From contig NZ_JAPCZF010000004.1 of NCBI RefSeq assembly GCF_025938095.1, positions 248,001 through 312,000 on the forward strand: 64,000 bases of DNA. Direction: 5' to 3'. The stretch is from Novosphingobium sp. JCM 18896. Lineage in GTDB: Bacteria; Pseudomonadota; Alphaproteobacteria; Sphingomonadales; Sphingomonadaceae. The notes beneath the pieces are model-generated. The model saw nothing but the letters and a program-made list of their open reading frames with translations. It was not told where the DNA came from and searched no databases. Shown here piece by piece: positions 34,786 to 43,169 of this stretch (its first letter is position 1; the number at the start of each line of letters is the position of its first letter). The position numbers and the translations under genes are program-made.

Positions 34786-35280
34786 TCAGGCTTCGAGCGG
34801 CGGCAGTTCCTCGCCCGGTTGGAAGCACAGGATCGGAATTTCGCGATCGGTTGCGGCCTGATAGTCGCGATAGGGCGGGTAGAGATCGGCCATGAAGCGC
34901 CAGATTGCCGCGCGTTCGTCCCCTGCCGGTTCGCGCCAGCCACAGCGGAAGGCCTGGCCGCCGATCTGGATGGTCACTGCGTCGGCCGCCCTGACGTTGT
35001 GATACCAGGCGGGGTGGACGTCGGCGCCGCCCTTGGATGCAACGATCACCACCTCGCCGCCGGTGTCGCCGTAGATGAGCGGAGTCACCCGGCGTTCGCC
35101 GCTCTTGCGGCCGCGGGTTTCGAGCAGCAGCGTCGTGGTGAAGCGGTGCCCGCCGAGATGGCGATAGTCGAGGATGTGGCCCTCGCGTCCGCCCGAGGAC
35201 AAATAGGTGTTGCGATGCTGCGCCACGAATTCGAGCGTCGCGCGCTCGACCACGGTCATTTCTACTTTGTCGTCGCTCAT
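34786..35280 (-). CDS. Nitroreductase-family deazaflavin-dependent oxidoreductase
   Basis: The 164-residue protein matches the split-barrel Ddn-type family: TTTLLLETRGRKSGERRVTP, VVIVASKGGADVHPAWYHNV and the DLYPPYRDYQAATDREIPIL segment. Mycobacterial relatives use cofactor F420. In alphaproteobacteria the cofactor may be F420 or a flavin, which cannot be decided here since no F420 synthesis gene is in the window. It is single, cytosolic and of normal length. The substrate is unknown. Confidence 0.88.
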   Translation of the reverse strand: MSDDKVEMTVVERATLEFVAQHRNTYLSSGGREGHILDYRHLGGHRFTTTLLLETRGRKSGERRVTPLIYGDTGGEVVIVASKGGADVHPAWYHNVRAADAVTIQIGGQAFRCGWREPAGDERAAIWRFMADLYPPYRDYQAATDREIPILCFQPGEELPPLEA

Positions 35281-35436
35281 GCCTTTCTCTCCTCCGGTCT
35301 GCCGTCAGACTGTCAGAGATGGTGCCTTGCGAAAACGCGAAATGCTTGTCGGAGGCGGAACAGGCAAAGCAAAGGCGGCCGAACGAGAGTCCGGCCCCCT
35401 GCTGATTTCGGCAAGAATGCCTGTGGTCGCTGGGAC

Positions 35437-36117
35437 TTAGCGCACCCGCGGGCCACCGAAGGGCAGCGGCGGAGGAGGACGGCGCGCGCCACGCGGAAGC
35501 TGTGCCTGATAGGCGCGGCCGCAGTGCTCGACGCAATAGGGGAAGCCGGGGTTCACCTTCTCGCCGCAGAAATGGAAGTCGGGCTCGCCCGGGTGACCCA
35601 TCGGCCAGCGGCAGATGCGGTCGTTGAGATCGAGCAGGCTGGTCTTGTCGGCGATCTCGGCGCTGGGCTTGGCGGGAACCAGGCGGCGCGGCGGCGCCGG
35701 CGGGATCGGCGCCTGCTGATCGCCGGGACCCTGACGCAGGAAGCCGCCGGGGCCGACCGAGACGATGCGCGGGGTCGGTGCCGTCGGGGCCGGGGTTCCC
35801 GCAGCTGCAGCCGGAGCCGCTGGGGCGGCGGCGGGCGCGGGGCGCGAAGGCGCCGGCGCCGGCGTCGGACGCGGTGCGGCTTCGGCGCGCGGCGTTTCGG
35901 CCGCGGGTTTGGCCGGCTTGGCGGCCGGTGCCGCAGGAGCCTCCGCCTTCTCGTTCGGCTTGACCGGGGAAGGGCGCGCCTTGAGGCCGAGGCGATGCGC
36001 CTTGCCGATCACCGCATTGCGGCTCACGCCGCCGAGCTCGTCGGCGATCTGGCTGGCGGTGGAGCCGCCTTCCCACATCTTGGTCAGCTTCTCGATGCGT
36101 TCGTCGGTCCAGCTCAT
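35437..36117 (-). CDS. gcrA: Cell-cycle regulator GcrA
   Basis: The 226-residue protein has the GcrA N-terminal DNA-binding helix-turn-helix, SWTDERIEKLTKMWEGGSTA and GGVSRNAVIGKAHRLGL. A long Pro/Ala-rich linker (about residues 48-140) leads to the C-terminal sigma-70-binding region with LLDLNDRICRWPMGHPGEPD and CGEKVNPGFPYCVEHCGRAY. GcrA works with the CcrM methyltransferase at methylated GANTC promoters in alphaproteobacteria. The zinc-like cysteines are present. It is the best class marker in the window. The ABC-2 permease gene is divergent. Confidence 0.95.
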   Translation of the reverse strand: MSWTDERIEKLTKMWEGGSTASQIADELGGVSRNAVIGKAHRLGLKARPSPVKPNEKAEAPAAPAAKPAKPAAETPRAEAAPRPTPAPAPSRPAPAAAPAAPAAAAGTPAPTAPTPRIVSVGPGGFLRQGPGDQQAPIPPAPPRRLVPAKPSAEIADKTSLLDLNDRICRWPMGHPGEPDFHFCGEKVNPGFPYCVEHCGRAYQAQLPRGARRPPPPLPFGGPRVR

Positions 36118-36207
36118 GCCTATTCCACTCGATCCATTCCGTGACGAGGCCCGCCACATTGAGAGGCGCGCTTGCCACGGCAAAGCGCACCCGATAGTCG
36201 CCGTACC

Positions 36208-37089
36208 ATGGCCGATCAACCCCACCGCACCGAAGCCGCCGGCACGCACGATGCCATACCGGGACTGCGCAAGTTTCCGCCGCAGGGAGAAGCCGTGATC
36301 CACCAGGTGAACTGGCTGGGGCTCAAGACGCTCTATATGAAGGAGGTGCGGCGCTTCTTCAAGGTGCAGACCCAGACGATCTGGGCGCCCGCGGTGACGA
36401 CCCTGCTGTTCCTGGTGATCTTCACCGTGGCCATGGGGCGCGGTGACCGTCAGGTGCTCGGCGTCAACTTCGCGACCTTCGTCGCGCCGGGGCTGATCGT
36501 CATGGGCATGATGCAGAACGCCTTCGCCAATGCCAGCTTTTCGTTCCTGTCGGGCAAGCTGCAGGGCACGATCATCGATTTCCTGATGCCGCCTCTGACC
36601 GAAGCCGAACTGATGGGCGCGATGATCACCGCCTCGATCACCCGTGCGGTGCTGGTCGGGCTCGCGCTGGCGCTGATGATGGCGCTCTGGCCCGACGTGG
36701 CGCTGCACATGGCGCATCCCTGGGCCGTCGTCTGGTTCGGCTTCATGGGGGCCATGTTCCTGTCGCTACTCGGTTTTCTGTCCTCGATCTGGGCGGACAA
36801 GTTCGATCACAACGCCGCGATCACCAGCTTCGTCATCGCGCCGCTGTCGCTGCTTTCGGGCACCTTCTACGTGATCGACAACCTCGCCCCGGCGTTCCAG
36901 ACGGTCAGCCGGCTCAACCCGTTCTTCTACGTGATCTCGGGCTTCCGCTTCGGCTTCCTCGGCCAGAGCGACATCGGCAGCACCAACATGGCCGTGCTGC
37001 ACAGCGCCATCGGGCTGGGCGTGCTGAACCTCGTGCTGGGCGTGGTGACCTATCTGGTGCTGCGCTCGGGCTGGAAGCTCAAGAGCTGA
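36208..37089 (+). CDS. ABC-2 type transporter permease
   Basis: The membrane protein has six predicted helices and the ABC-2 core with TIWAPAVTTLLFLVIFTVAM near its start and SLLSGTFYVIDNLAPAFQTV and RLNPFFYVISGFRFGFLGQS near its end, the usual signature. From ATG 36208 it is 293 residues. A GTG at 36295 with GGGAG just upstream would give 264, closer to the common family size and perhaps the true start. Its ATP-binding partner is not next to it. The substrate is unknown, but members often export drugs, lipids or polysaccharides. Confidence 0.9.
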   Translation: MADQPHRTEAAGTHDAIPGLRKFPPQGEAVIHQVNWLGLKTLYMKEVRRFFKVQTQTIWAPAVTTLLFLVIFTVAMGRGDRQVLGVNFATFVAPGLIVMGMMQNAFANASFSFLSGKLQGTIIDFLMPPLTEAELMGAMITASITRAVLVGLALALMMALWPDVALHMAHPWAVVWFGFMGAMFLSLLGFLSSIWADKFDHNAAITSFVIAPLSLLSGTFYVIDNLAPAFQTVSRLNPFFYVISGFRFGFLGQSDIGSTNMAVLHSAIGLGVLNLVLGVVTYLVLRSGWKLKS

Positions 37090-37117
37090 GCGCCACCGCG
37101 TTCTGCTTAGGCGGGAC

Positions 37118-37498
37118 TCAGTGGGTCAGGCCGCGGCGAAGCTGGTAGCGCTCGCCGTTGAAGTCCTCGAACAACTGCTGCAGCGACGGGTGATCGACCG
37201 GACCGCTGGCGCCGTCGGCGAGCAGGTTCTGCTGGCTGACGTAGGCGACGTAGCTCGAATCGCCGTTCTCGGCGAGCAGGTGGTAGTATGGCTGCTCGCG
37301 CGCGGGACGCGATTCGGCAGGGATCGCCTGGTACCATTCCTCGCTGTTGGCGAAGACCGGATCGATGTCGAAGATCACCCCGCGGAAGTCGTAGAGCTTG
37401 TGGCGCACGACATCCCCGATCGCGAAGCGGGCCCGCGTCTGGAGCGGGGCTTCGATCAGGCGGCCCGCTTGGGGCGAGAAGAAATTGGCACGTTCCAT
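37118..37498 (-). CDS. hspQ: Heat shock protein HspQ
   Basis: The 126-residue protein has the HspQ/YccV domain: ARFAIGDVVRHKLYDFRGVI, FDIDPVFANSEEWY and EQPYYHLLAENGDSSYVAYV. In enterobacteria HspQ is a substrate and activator of the Lon protease and promotes decay of DnaA variants. The N-terminal 20 residues are an extension seen in alphaproteobacterial members. ATG 37498 was selected because a longer frame adds sequence unlike the family. It is convergent with the ABC permease gene. Confidence 0.92.
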   Translation of the reverse strand: MERANFFSPQAGRLIEAPLQTRARFAIGDVVRHKLYDFRGVIFDIDPVFANSEEWYQAIPAESRPAREQPYYHLLAENGDSSYVAYVSQQNLLADGASGPVDHPSLQQLFEDFNGERYQLRRGLTH

Positions 37499-37652
37499 GG
37501 GCAAGATATAGGTTCTGTGCATAAGTGTAACAAGGAAGGCCAAAAAACGTTCCACGGATTTCGCATGTCGGGGCTTGGCAAGCGCCACCTTCTCGGCTAA
37601 CCGCCCGCTTCCGACCGGGCAGCCCCACTGCGGGCGCTCTGAAACACTTCGC

Positions 37653-37742
<90 letters not shown>

Positions 37743-37908
37743 TCACCTCTTCCGCAGGGGTCCGCAGCAGTCCGGTAAGATTGTGTTTTTGCTCGAAAAA
37801 TTGACTTTTAGCTGATCGATTCGGCCATAGCCGTTCGCCACGTTCCGGTCCGGAATATGGTACGCGGCATGGTAACGGCATCGGAAAAACATGGTCTGGA
37901 GATGAGCC

Positions 37909-38345
37909 ATGCTCAGCGACGCTAAAGTCCGGAATGAAAAGCCAAAATCCAAGTCTACGAGCTCACTGACGGCGAACAGCTATATGTTTTCGTAACGGTG
38001 GCCGGCGGCAAGAAATGGCGCGGAAACTATACATATAAAAAAGCAGAAGACCCTTTGCTTTGGCGTATACCCGGCGCTCGACATCGTCGAAGCCCGGCGC
38101 AAGCGCGACAAGGCTAAGGGCCATTCTCGACGAGGGGCGCGATCCTGGAGTGGTCAAGAACCTCAAGATCGAGGAGAATCGGGAGGCTGCCCGCAGTACT
38201 TTCGAGAAGGTCGCCCGCTTCTGGCATGCCCATGCCAAGTCGCAGTGGTCGTCAAGGCACGCCGCGGACGTCATCGGCAGCCTGGAGCGCGACGTGTTTC
38301 CGATGATCGGCAAGCTGCCGATCTACGACATCAATCTCGCCCCAA
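37909..38345 (+). pseudogene. Tyrosine-recombinase (P4-type integrase) fragment, three frameshifts
   Basis: The fragment starts at its natural ATG (MLSDAKVRNEKPKSK), shifts frame near 37953 to VYELTDGEQLYVFVTVAGGK, shifts again near 38059 to FGVYPALDIVEARRKRDKAK, and again near 38120 to AILDEGRDPGVVKNLKIEEN. It ends after ERDVFPMIGKLPIYDI. These are, in order, the N-terminal DUF4102-like and core-binding segments of tRNA-linked P4-type integrases. The catalytic C-terminal domain (R-H-R-Y) is missing. It lies 167 bases after tRNA-Ser and abuts the broken end of a thioredoxin-like gene. It is inactive. Confidence 0.88.
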
Positions 38346-38954
38346 CTCTCGGCATCGACGTCGGTGCCGCCGTCGATCAGCACGCGGAATCGCGCGGGTT
38401 CGCCGTCCTGCGGTGCGCCGAGGCGAGGTGGAGATCGCGCGCGTGGAAGCGACACGGTAACCGCGTACGCGGCCCTGCGGATCGATGACGTAGAACCCCG
38501 GCCAGCCCTGGTTGCCGAACTGTCGCCAGAGCGCATAGTCGCTGTCGAGCAGTACGGGGTAGTCGATGCCGTGGTCGGCCAGCGCCTGACGCACCTTGGC
38601 CGGGGCCTTCTCGAAACCGAACTCGGGCGTGTGGACGCCGATCACCACCAGGCGATCGCGGTACTTCGCCTGCCAGGCACGCAGGTAAGGCAGCGGCCGC
38701 AGCGAGTTGATGCACGAGTAGGTCCAGAAGTTGATCAGGACCACCTTGCCGCGCAGCGACTGCGGCGTCGGCCGGCCGTTCAGCCAGGTCCTGCCGGCGA
38801 GCAGGAGCGGGATCGGATCGCCGGGCGTGTCGGCGATACTGCTGCCGTCGAGACCGATCGGCGCGCCCGGACTGGCGAGGCATATCGCGGTGGTCGCGAC
38901 GCCGGCGAGCAGGGCGATCGCCGCGAAACCCAGCGAGCGGCGCTTGATCGACAT
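38340..38954 (-). pseudogene. Broken TlpA/DipZ-like thioredoxin gene
   Basis: The frame starts with a signal anchor (MSIKRRSLGFAAIALLAGVA) and a thioredoxin-like domain with LINFWTYSCINSLRPLPYLR and GVHTPEFGFEKAPAKVRQAL. The usual second active-site cysteine is serine (CINS, not CINC). After DPQGRVRGYR about one domain is missing. Remnants of the C-terminal domain follow in other frames: FHARDLHLA in one and LGAPQDGEPARFRVLIDGG in the next. The sequence then runs into the integrase fragment. Deletion, frameshift and truncation together indicate a decayed gene for an extracytoplasmic redox protein. Confidence 0.75.
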
Positions 38955-39164
38955 GAGGCTATCCTTTCCGACGTGGCGGGGCGTGTTCCCGGCGCTCGAG
39001 CGGACATAGGAGTGCCGGAGGCCGGAAGCGCGTTAGGCTCTGCGCGGCGGCGTTAGGTTCGCGAAGCCCACAGCTAACAGGCCATCACAGCGCATAACGA
39101 GCCCGGGCCCGTCCACCGGCCTATCTGCCTGACGTTCCGCCCTCGCGGCCCCAGGAGATGCATT

Positions 39165-40436
39165 TTGGACGATAGCCTCACCACGTCACGCCGCCAGTTC
39201 GTCGCCGCCGCAGCCCTGACTGGGGCGGCTGGCCTGATCCCCGGCGCGGGCCGTGCGCAGGTCGCCCTGCCGGCGATCCGCCCGTTCAAGGTCGCCGTTC
39301 CCGCGACCGAAATCGCCGACATGAAACGTCGCGTCGCCGCGATGCGCTGGCCCGAGCGTGAGACCGTCGCCGACGACAGCCAGGGCGTGCGCACCGACCG
39401 GCTGCAGCCGTTGATGCGTTACTGGGCGGGGGGCTACGACTGGCGCAAGCTCGAGGCGAAGCTCAACGCCCTGCCGATGTTCCTGACCGAGATCGACGGG
39501 CTCGACATCCACTTCATCCACGTCCGTTCGCGTCATGAAAACGCGATGCCGATGATCATGACGCACGGCTGGCCGGGCTCGATCCTCGAATTCCTCAAGG
39601 TTATCGGCCCGCTGACCGATCCCGTCGCGCACGGGGGCCGTGCGGAGGACGCGTTCCATCTCGTCGTGCCCTCGATCCCCGGCTTCGGTTTCTCGGCCAA
39701 GCCTGCCGGTAAGGGCTGGGGTTCGGACCGCGTGGGCCGCGCTTGGGGCACCTTGATGCGGCGGCTCGGCTACGAGCGCTACGTCTCGCAGGGCGGCGAC
39801 TGCGGTTCGGTGATCTCGCAGCGGATGGCGCTGCAAAAGGTGCCCGGTCTGATCGGCGTGCACCTCAACATGCCTGGGACCGTTCCCGCCGAGATCGCCG
39901 CGATCCTCAAGGCCGGCGGGTCCGCACCGGCCACGCTTTCGGCCCCGGAACGCGCTGCCTTCGATGCGCTCGAAACCTTCTATCGCGACAGTTCGGGCTA
40001 CGCCGAGATGATGGTCACGCGGCCGCAGACGATCGGCTATGCGCTGGTGGATTCGCCGCTGGGCCTTGCCGCCTGGATCTACGACAAGTTCGCCACCTGG
40101 ACCTACAGCGGCGGCGACCCCGAGCGCGTGCTGACGCGCGACGAGATGCTCGACGATATCTCGCTCTACTGGCTGACCCGCACCGGCGCCTCGGCCGCGC
40201 GGATCTATTGGGAAGATCACAGCAACAATTTCAACGCGATCGACATCGCCGAACTGCCCGTCGCCGTGACGGTCTTCCCCGGCGAGATCTACCGCGCTCC
40301 GCGGAGCTGGGCGGAGCGCTGCTATCACAACCTCACCTATTTCAGCGAAGCGACGAACGGCGGCCATTTCGCCGCCTGGGAGCAGCCGGCGATCTTCACC
40401 GAGGAAGTCCGCGCCGCATTCCGGCCGCTGCGCTGA
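39165..40436 (+). CDS. Epoxide hydrolase with EHN domain, Tat-exported
   Basis: The 423-residue protein begins with a Tat signal (TSRRQFVAAAALTGAAGL), followed by the epoxide-hydrolase N-terminal domain (RPFKVAVPATEIADMKRRVA, YDWRKLEAKLNALPMFLTEI). The alpha/beta-hydrolase core contains HGWPGS at 134-139, the nucleophile Asp212 in GGDCGS and the catalytic His in NGGHFAAWE. Such enzymes open epoxides with water. The start is a TTG with CAGGAG nine bases earlier. An ATG just upstream leads to a five-codon dead end. It heads a plus-strand group with ohr and another hydrolase. Confidence 0.9.
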   Translation: MDDSLTTSRRQFVAAAALTGAAGLIPGAGRAQVALPAIRPFKVAVPATEIADMKRRVAAMRWPERETVADDSQGVRTDRLQPLMRYWAGGYDWRKLEAKLNALPMFLTEIDGLDIHFIHVRSRHENAMPMIMTHGWPGSILEFLKVIGPLTDPVAHGGRAEDAFHLVVPSIPGFGFSAKPAGKGWGSDRVGRAWGTLMRRLGYERYVSQGGDCGSVISQRMALQKVPGLIGVHLNMPGTVPAEIAAILKAGGSAPATLSAPERAAFDALETFYRDSSGYAEMMVTRPQTIGYALVDSPLGLAAWIYDKFATWTYSGGDPERVLTRDEMLDDISLYWLTRTGASAARIYWEDHSNNFNAIDIAELPVAVTVFPGEIYRAPRSWAERCYHNLTYFSEATNGGHFAAWEQPAIFTEEVRAAFRPLR

Positions 40437-40464
40437 GCATCCCGATCCGAACCCAAGGAGACCC

Positions 40465-40884
40465 ATGATGACCCAGACTCCCAAGACCCTCTATACCGCC
40501 CATGTCCACGTCACCGGTGGCCGCGAAGGCGCCGCGCGCAGTTCGGACGGCCGGCTCGACATCCAGCTTGCCGCGCCCGGCAGCGCCGGTGCGGGCACCA
40601 ATCCCGAACAGCTCTTCGCCGCCGGCTGGTCCGCCTGCTTCGAAGGCGCGATGGGCATCGCTGCCAAGCAGCAGGGCGTCACCTTGCCGGCCGACCTGGC
40701 GATCGACGCCGAAGTCGATCTGCGGCTCGGCGATGACGGCTATACGCTGGCCGCGCGGCTCAAGGTCTGTCTGCCGGGGCTCGATCGCGACCAGGCGCAG
40801 GCGGTGATTGACGCGGCTTCGCGAACCTGTCCCTATTCGAAGGCGGTCGCCGGCAACATCGACGCCGCCGTCATCCTCGTCTGA
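40465..40884 (+). CDS. ohr: Organic hydroperoxide resistance protein Ohr
   Basis: The 139-residue OsmC-fold protein has the two peroxidatic cysteines, Cys58 in GWSACFEGAMG and Cys121 in RTCPYSKAV, and the usual TNPEQLFAAG just before the first. Ohr reduces lipid and other organic peroxides with lipoyl-linked electrons. Length and spacing fit Ohr better than OsmC. It lies 28 bases after the epoxide hydrolase gene and 28 before an alpha/beta hydrolase, so the three are probably co-transcribed. No OhrR-type regulator is next to it. Confidence 0.93.
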   Translation: MMTQTPKTLYTAHVHVTGGREGAARSSDGRLDIQLAAPGSAGAGTNPEQLFAAGWSACFEGAMGIAAKQQGVTLPADLAIDAEVDLRLGDDGYTLAARLKVCLPGLDRDQAQAVIDAASRTCPYSKAVAGNIDAAVILV

Positions 40885-40912
40885 TCCCCAATCCCAACGG
40901 AAGGAGCTTCCC

Positions 40913-41710
40913 ATGAAGAAGACTGCTCTCGGCGCGTTCGCGCTCGCCGCCGCGCTGATCGCCCCCGCCGTCCAGGCGCAGGCACCGGCCGCCCCATCGT
41001 CCACCGGCAAACCCACGATCGTCCTGGTCCACGGCGCCTTCGCCGATTCATCGAGCTGGAACGGCGTGATCAGCATCCTCCAGCGTGACGGCTATAGCGT
41101 GGTCGCCGCGGCCAATCCGCTGCGCTCGGTGCACGGCGACGCCCGGGCGGTAGGCGACGTGCTGACCAGCATCGCCGCGCCGGTCGTGCTCGTCGGCCAT
41201 TCCTACGGCGGTTCGGTGATCAGCGAGGCGGCCGAAGGCCATGCCAACGTCAAGGCGCTGGTCTATGTCGCGGCTTTCGCGCCCGACACCGGCGAGACCG
41301 CTGCAGGCCTCAGCGGCAAGTTCCCCGGCGCCACCTTGGGGCCGGCGCTGGCACCGCCCGTGCCGCTCTCGGGCGGTGGCAACGATCTCTACATCCAGCA
41401 GCCGCGCTCCCACGACCAGTTTGCCGCCGACGTGCCAGAGGCCGAGGCCAAGCTTATGGCCGCGGGACAGCGGCCGATCACCGACGTCGCGCTTAACGAG
41501 GCGGCGACCAGCGCGGCCTGGAAGCACGTGCCCGCCTGGTTCGTCTATGGCGACAAGGACAAGAACATCCCCCCGCAGGCGCTCGGCTTCATGGCCGCAC
41601 GCGCCCGCTCGCGGCAGACCGAGGTGATCAAGGGCGCCTCGCATGTCGTGATGGTCTCGAACCCGGCGGCGGTCGCGGCGCTGATCGAGAAGGCCGCGGT
41701 CGCCAAGTGA
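40913..41710 (+). CDS. Secreted alpha/beta hydrolase (paralogue 1)
   Basis: The 265-residue product has a signal peptide (MKKTALGAFALAAALIAPAV, cleavage near AQA) and an alpha/beta-hydrolase core. The oxyanion region is VLVHGAFADSSSWN, the nucleophile is Ser97 in GHSYGG, and the catalytic histidine lies in KGASHVVMVSNP. It belongs to the salicylate-esterase/MenH-like group of short hydrolases. The gene at 54343-55098 is a close paralogue, with the same HGAFAD, GHSYGG and ALVYVAAF blocks. It closes the epoxide hydrolase-ohr group, and a terminator follows. The substrate is unknown. Confidence 0.9.
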   Translation: MKKTALGAFALAAALIAPAVQAQAPAAPSSTGKPTIVLVHGAFADSSSWNGVISILQRDGYSVVAAANPLRSVHGDARAVGDVLTSIAAPVVLVGHSYGGSVISEAAEGHANVKALVYVAAFAPDTGETAAGLSGKFPGATLGPALAPPVPLSGGGNDLYIQQPRSHDQFAADVPEAEAKLMAAGQRPITDVALNEAATSAAWKHVPAWFVYGDKDKNIPPQALGFMAARARSRQTEVIKGASHVVMVSNPAAVAALIEKAAVAK

Positions 41711-41729
41711 GGCGGGCCGCAAGGCAAAA

Positions 41730-41765
41730 CGAAGGGCGGCGTGTCTGGGGGCGCGCCGCCCTTCG
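41730..41765. terminator. Bidirectional hairpin between convergent genes
   Basis: CGAAGGGCGGCG pairs perfectly with CGCCGCCCTTCG over 12 bases around a 12-base loop. AAAA lies before it and GTCGTTTC after, so a short T-run follows on each strand. It separates the hydrolase gene from the convergent SDR gene. Confidence 0.75.
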
Positions 41766-41770
41766 TCGTT

Positions 41771-42598
41771 TCAGAAGTCGGTGGACTGGCTGACCGGAAG
41801 CCAGGCTTCCATTTCGCGCCGGCGCAGGTCCTCGCTGGCGGCGAAGGCCGCGAGCGCATCGGAGCCGAGGATCAGATGGGCGGGCAGGTCGTCGCGGCGC
41901 GAGAGGTCGACGATGACCTGGGCGATCCTGGCGGGATCGCCGACCTCGTTGCCGGTATGCACGGCCAGCCGGCGGTGCGCTGCGCCGACCGAGCCGTCGT
42001 AGTCGGCGGGGATCGGGCTGTCGTCCTCGGTGGCGCCGGTGCCCCAGTCGGTGCGGATGCCGCCGGGCTCGACCGCGATCGCGCGAACGCCGAAGCCCGC
42101 GGTCTCCTTGGCCAGGATTTCCGTGAAGCCCGAGACCGCCCATTTGGCGGACTGGTAGGCGGACAGGCCCGGCGTGGTCACGCGCCCGCCGACCGAAGAG
42201 ACGTTGATCACGTGGCCCGAACGCTGACGACGCATGACCGGCAGGACCGCGCGCACCAGATTGACCACGCCGTAGAAATTGGTGTCGACCTGGTTGCGGA
42301 AGTCGCGCGCCTCGATCAATTCGAACGGCGCGAGGTGGGCATAGCCGGCGTTGTTCACCAGCACGTCGATCCGGCCGAAGGCCGCGACCGCGAAGTCCGC
42401 CGCCTCCTGCGCGGCGTCGGCATCGGTCACGTCGAGCGCGAACAGGCGTAGGGTGTTTTCGTGCTCGGCCAGAAGTCGCACGAGGGTACTCGTGTCGCGC
42501 GCGGTCGCGACCACGCTGTCACCCGCGGCGAGCGCCGCGCGCACGACTTCGAGCCCCAGTCCCCGGCCGCTGCCGGTGACCAGCCAAACTTTCGACAT
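41771..42598 (-). CDS. Short-chain dehydrogenase/reductase (classical)
   Basis: The 275-residue SDR has the cofactor motif TGSGRGLG at residues 8-15, the NNAG motif near residue 90, the catalytic serine in INVSSVGG and the YQSAK pair. The C-terminal part resembles oxidoreductases annotated as DltE-like or retinol-dehydrogenase-like. NAD(P)-dependent alcohol or ketone conversion is expected; the substrate is unknown. It reads towards the terminator it shares with the hydrolase gene. The cytochrome P460 gene lies 40 bases upstream on the same strand and may be co-transcribed. Confidence 0.92.
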   Translation of the reverse strand: MSKVWLVTGSGRGLGLEVVRAALAAGDSVVATARDTSTLVRLLAEHENTLRLFALDVTDADAAQEAADFAVAAFGRIDVLVNNAGYAHLAPFELIEARDFRNQVDTNFYGVVNLVRAVLPVMRRQRSGHVINVSSVGGRVTTPGLSAYQSAKWAVSGFTEILAKETAGFGVRAIAVEPGGIRTDWGTGATEDDSPIPADYDGSVGAAHRRLAVHTGNEVGDPARIAQVIVDLSRRDDLPAHLILGSDALAAFAASEDLRRREMEAWLPVSQSTDF

Positions 42599-42638
42599 CG
42601 CTATTTCCTTTCCTTGGGGAGTTGCCCGCCCGGTCCGA

Positions 42639-43169
42639 TCATGACGCGTAGCGGGTGAAAACGTAGTCGTGGTCCTTCACCAGGCCCTGGTGGCAGGCGA
42701 AGCAGGTTTCGTGCTGCGCACGATCGACGGGCTTGCCGTTGACGAAGCGGCCGAAGCCCCAGCCACCGGTGGCGGCATAGCGTTTGGCGTCCTTGACCAT
42801 GACCTGGACAGTCGTCGCCGCGCCGGGGATCGAGGCCGGACCGAATTCGGGCGAAGGCACGTGCTTCCAGGCGAGTTTCACCAGTACAGTGCCGTCGGGG
42901 AAGGGCAGCTTGCCCTCGCGATAGGCTTCGATAGCCGTAGGGTTGCCCAGGGTGACGCGCAATTCGTCGAGCGGCGCGGCCTCCTGCGCCGGCGCGATCA
43001 GCTCCCAGCTGCGATAGCCTTGGGGCAAGGTCACGCCGTAGATCGGCGAAGCCAGCGGCGCGTCATGCGCATCCTCCGCCGCGGCCGAGGCGGTCAGGCC
43101 CGTGACTAGCACGGCGCTGAGGCCCAAACCGGCGACGGCGGCGCGCAGGCGGGTGATCGCGCGAGGCAT
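42639..43169 (-). CDS. Cytochrome P460-family c-type haem protein
   Basis: The 176-residue product has an N-terminal signal (residues 1-30) and a P460-like beta-sandwich domain (LPQGYRSWELIAPAQE, PFPDGTVLVKLAWKHVPSPE). A single haem c motif, CFACH, lies near residue 158, followed by HDYVFTRYA. Classical P460 enzymes oxidise hydroxylamine, but most distant members are uncharacterised periplasmic cytochromes. The family's cross-linking lysine cannot be placed by eye. The ATG shares a base with the stop of the upstream hydrolase gene (TGATG), indicating coupling. Confidence 0.85.
   Translation of the reverse strand: MPRAITRLRAAVAGLGLSAVLVTGLTASAAAEDAHDAPLASPIYGVTLPQGYRSWELIAPAQEAAPLDELRVTLGNPTAIEAYREGKLPFPDGTVLVKLAWKHVPSPEFGPASIPGAATTVQVMVKDAKRYAATGGWGFGRFVNGKPVDRAQHETCFACHQGLVKDHDYVFTRYAS

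Noticed and set aside
38060..38488. A 142-codon plus-strand frame that could be called an intact small integrase
   Set aside because: It contains only the core-binding part, lacks the catalytic residues, and its N-terminal segments lie in other frames just upstream, so it is a pseudogene fragment.
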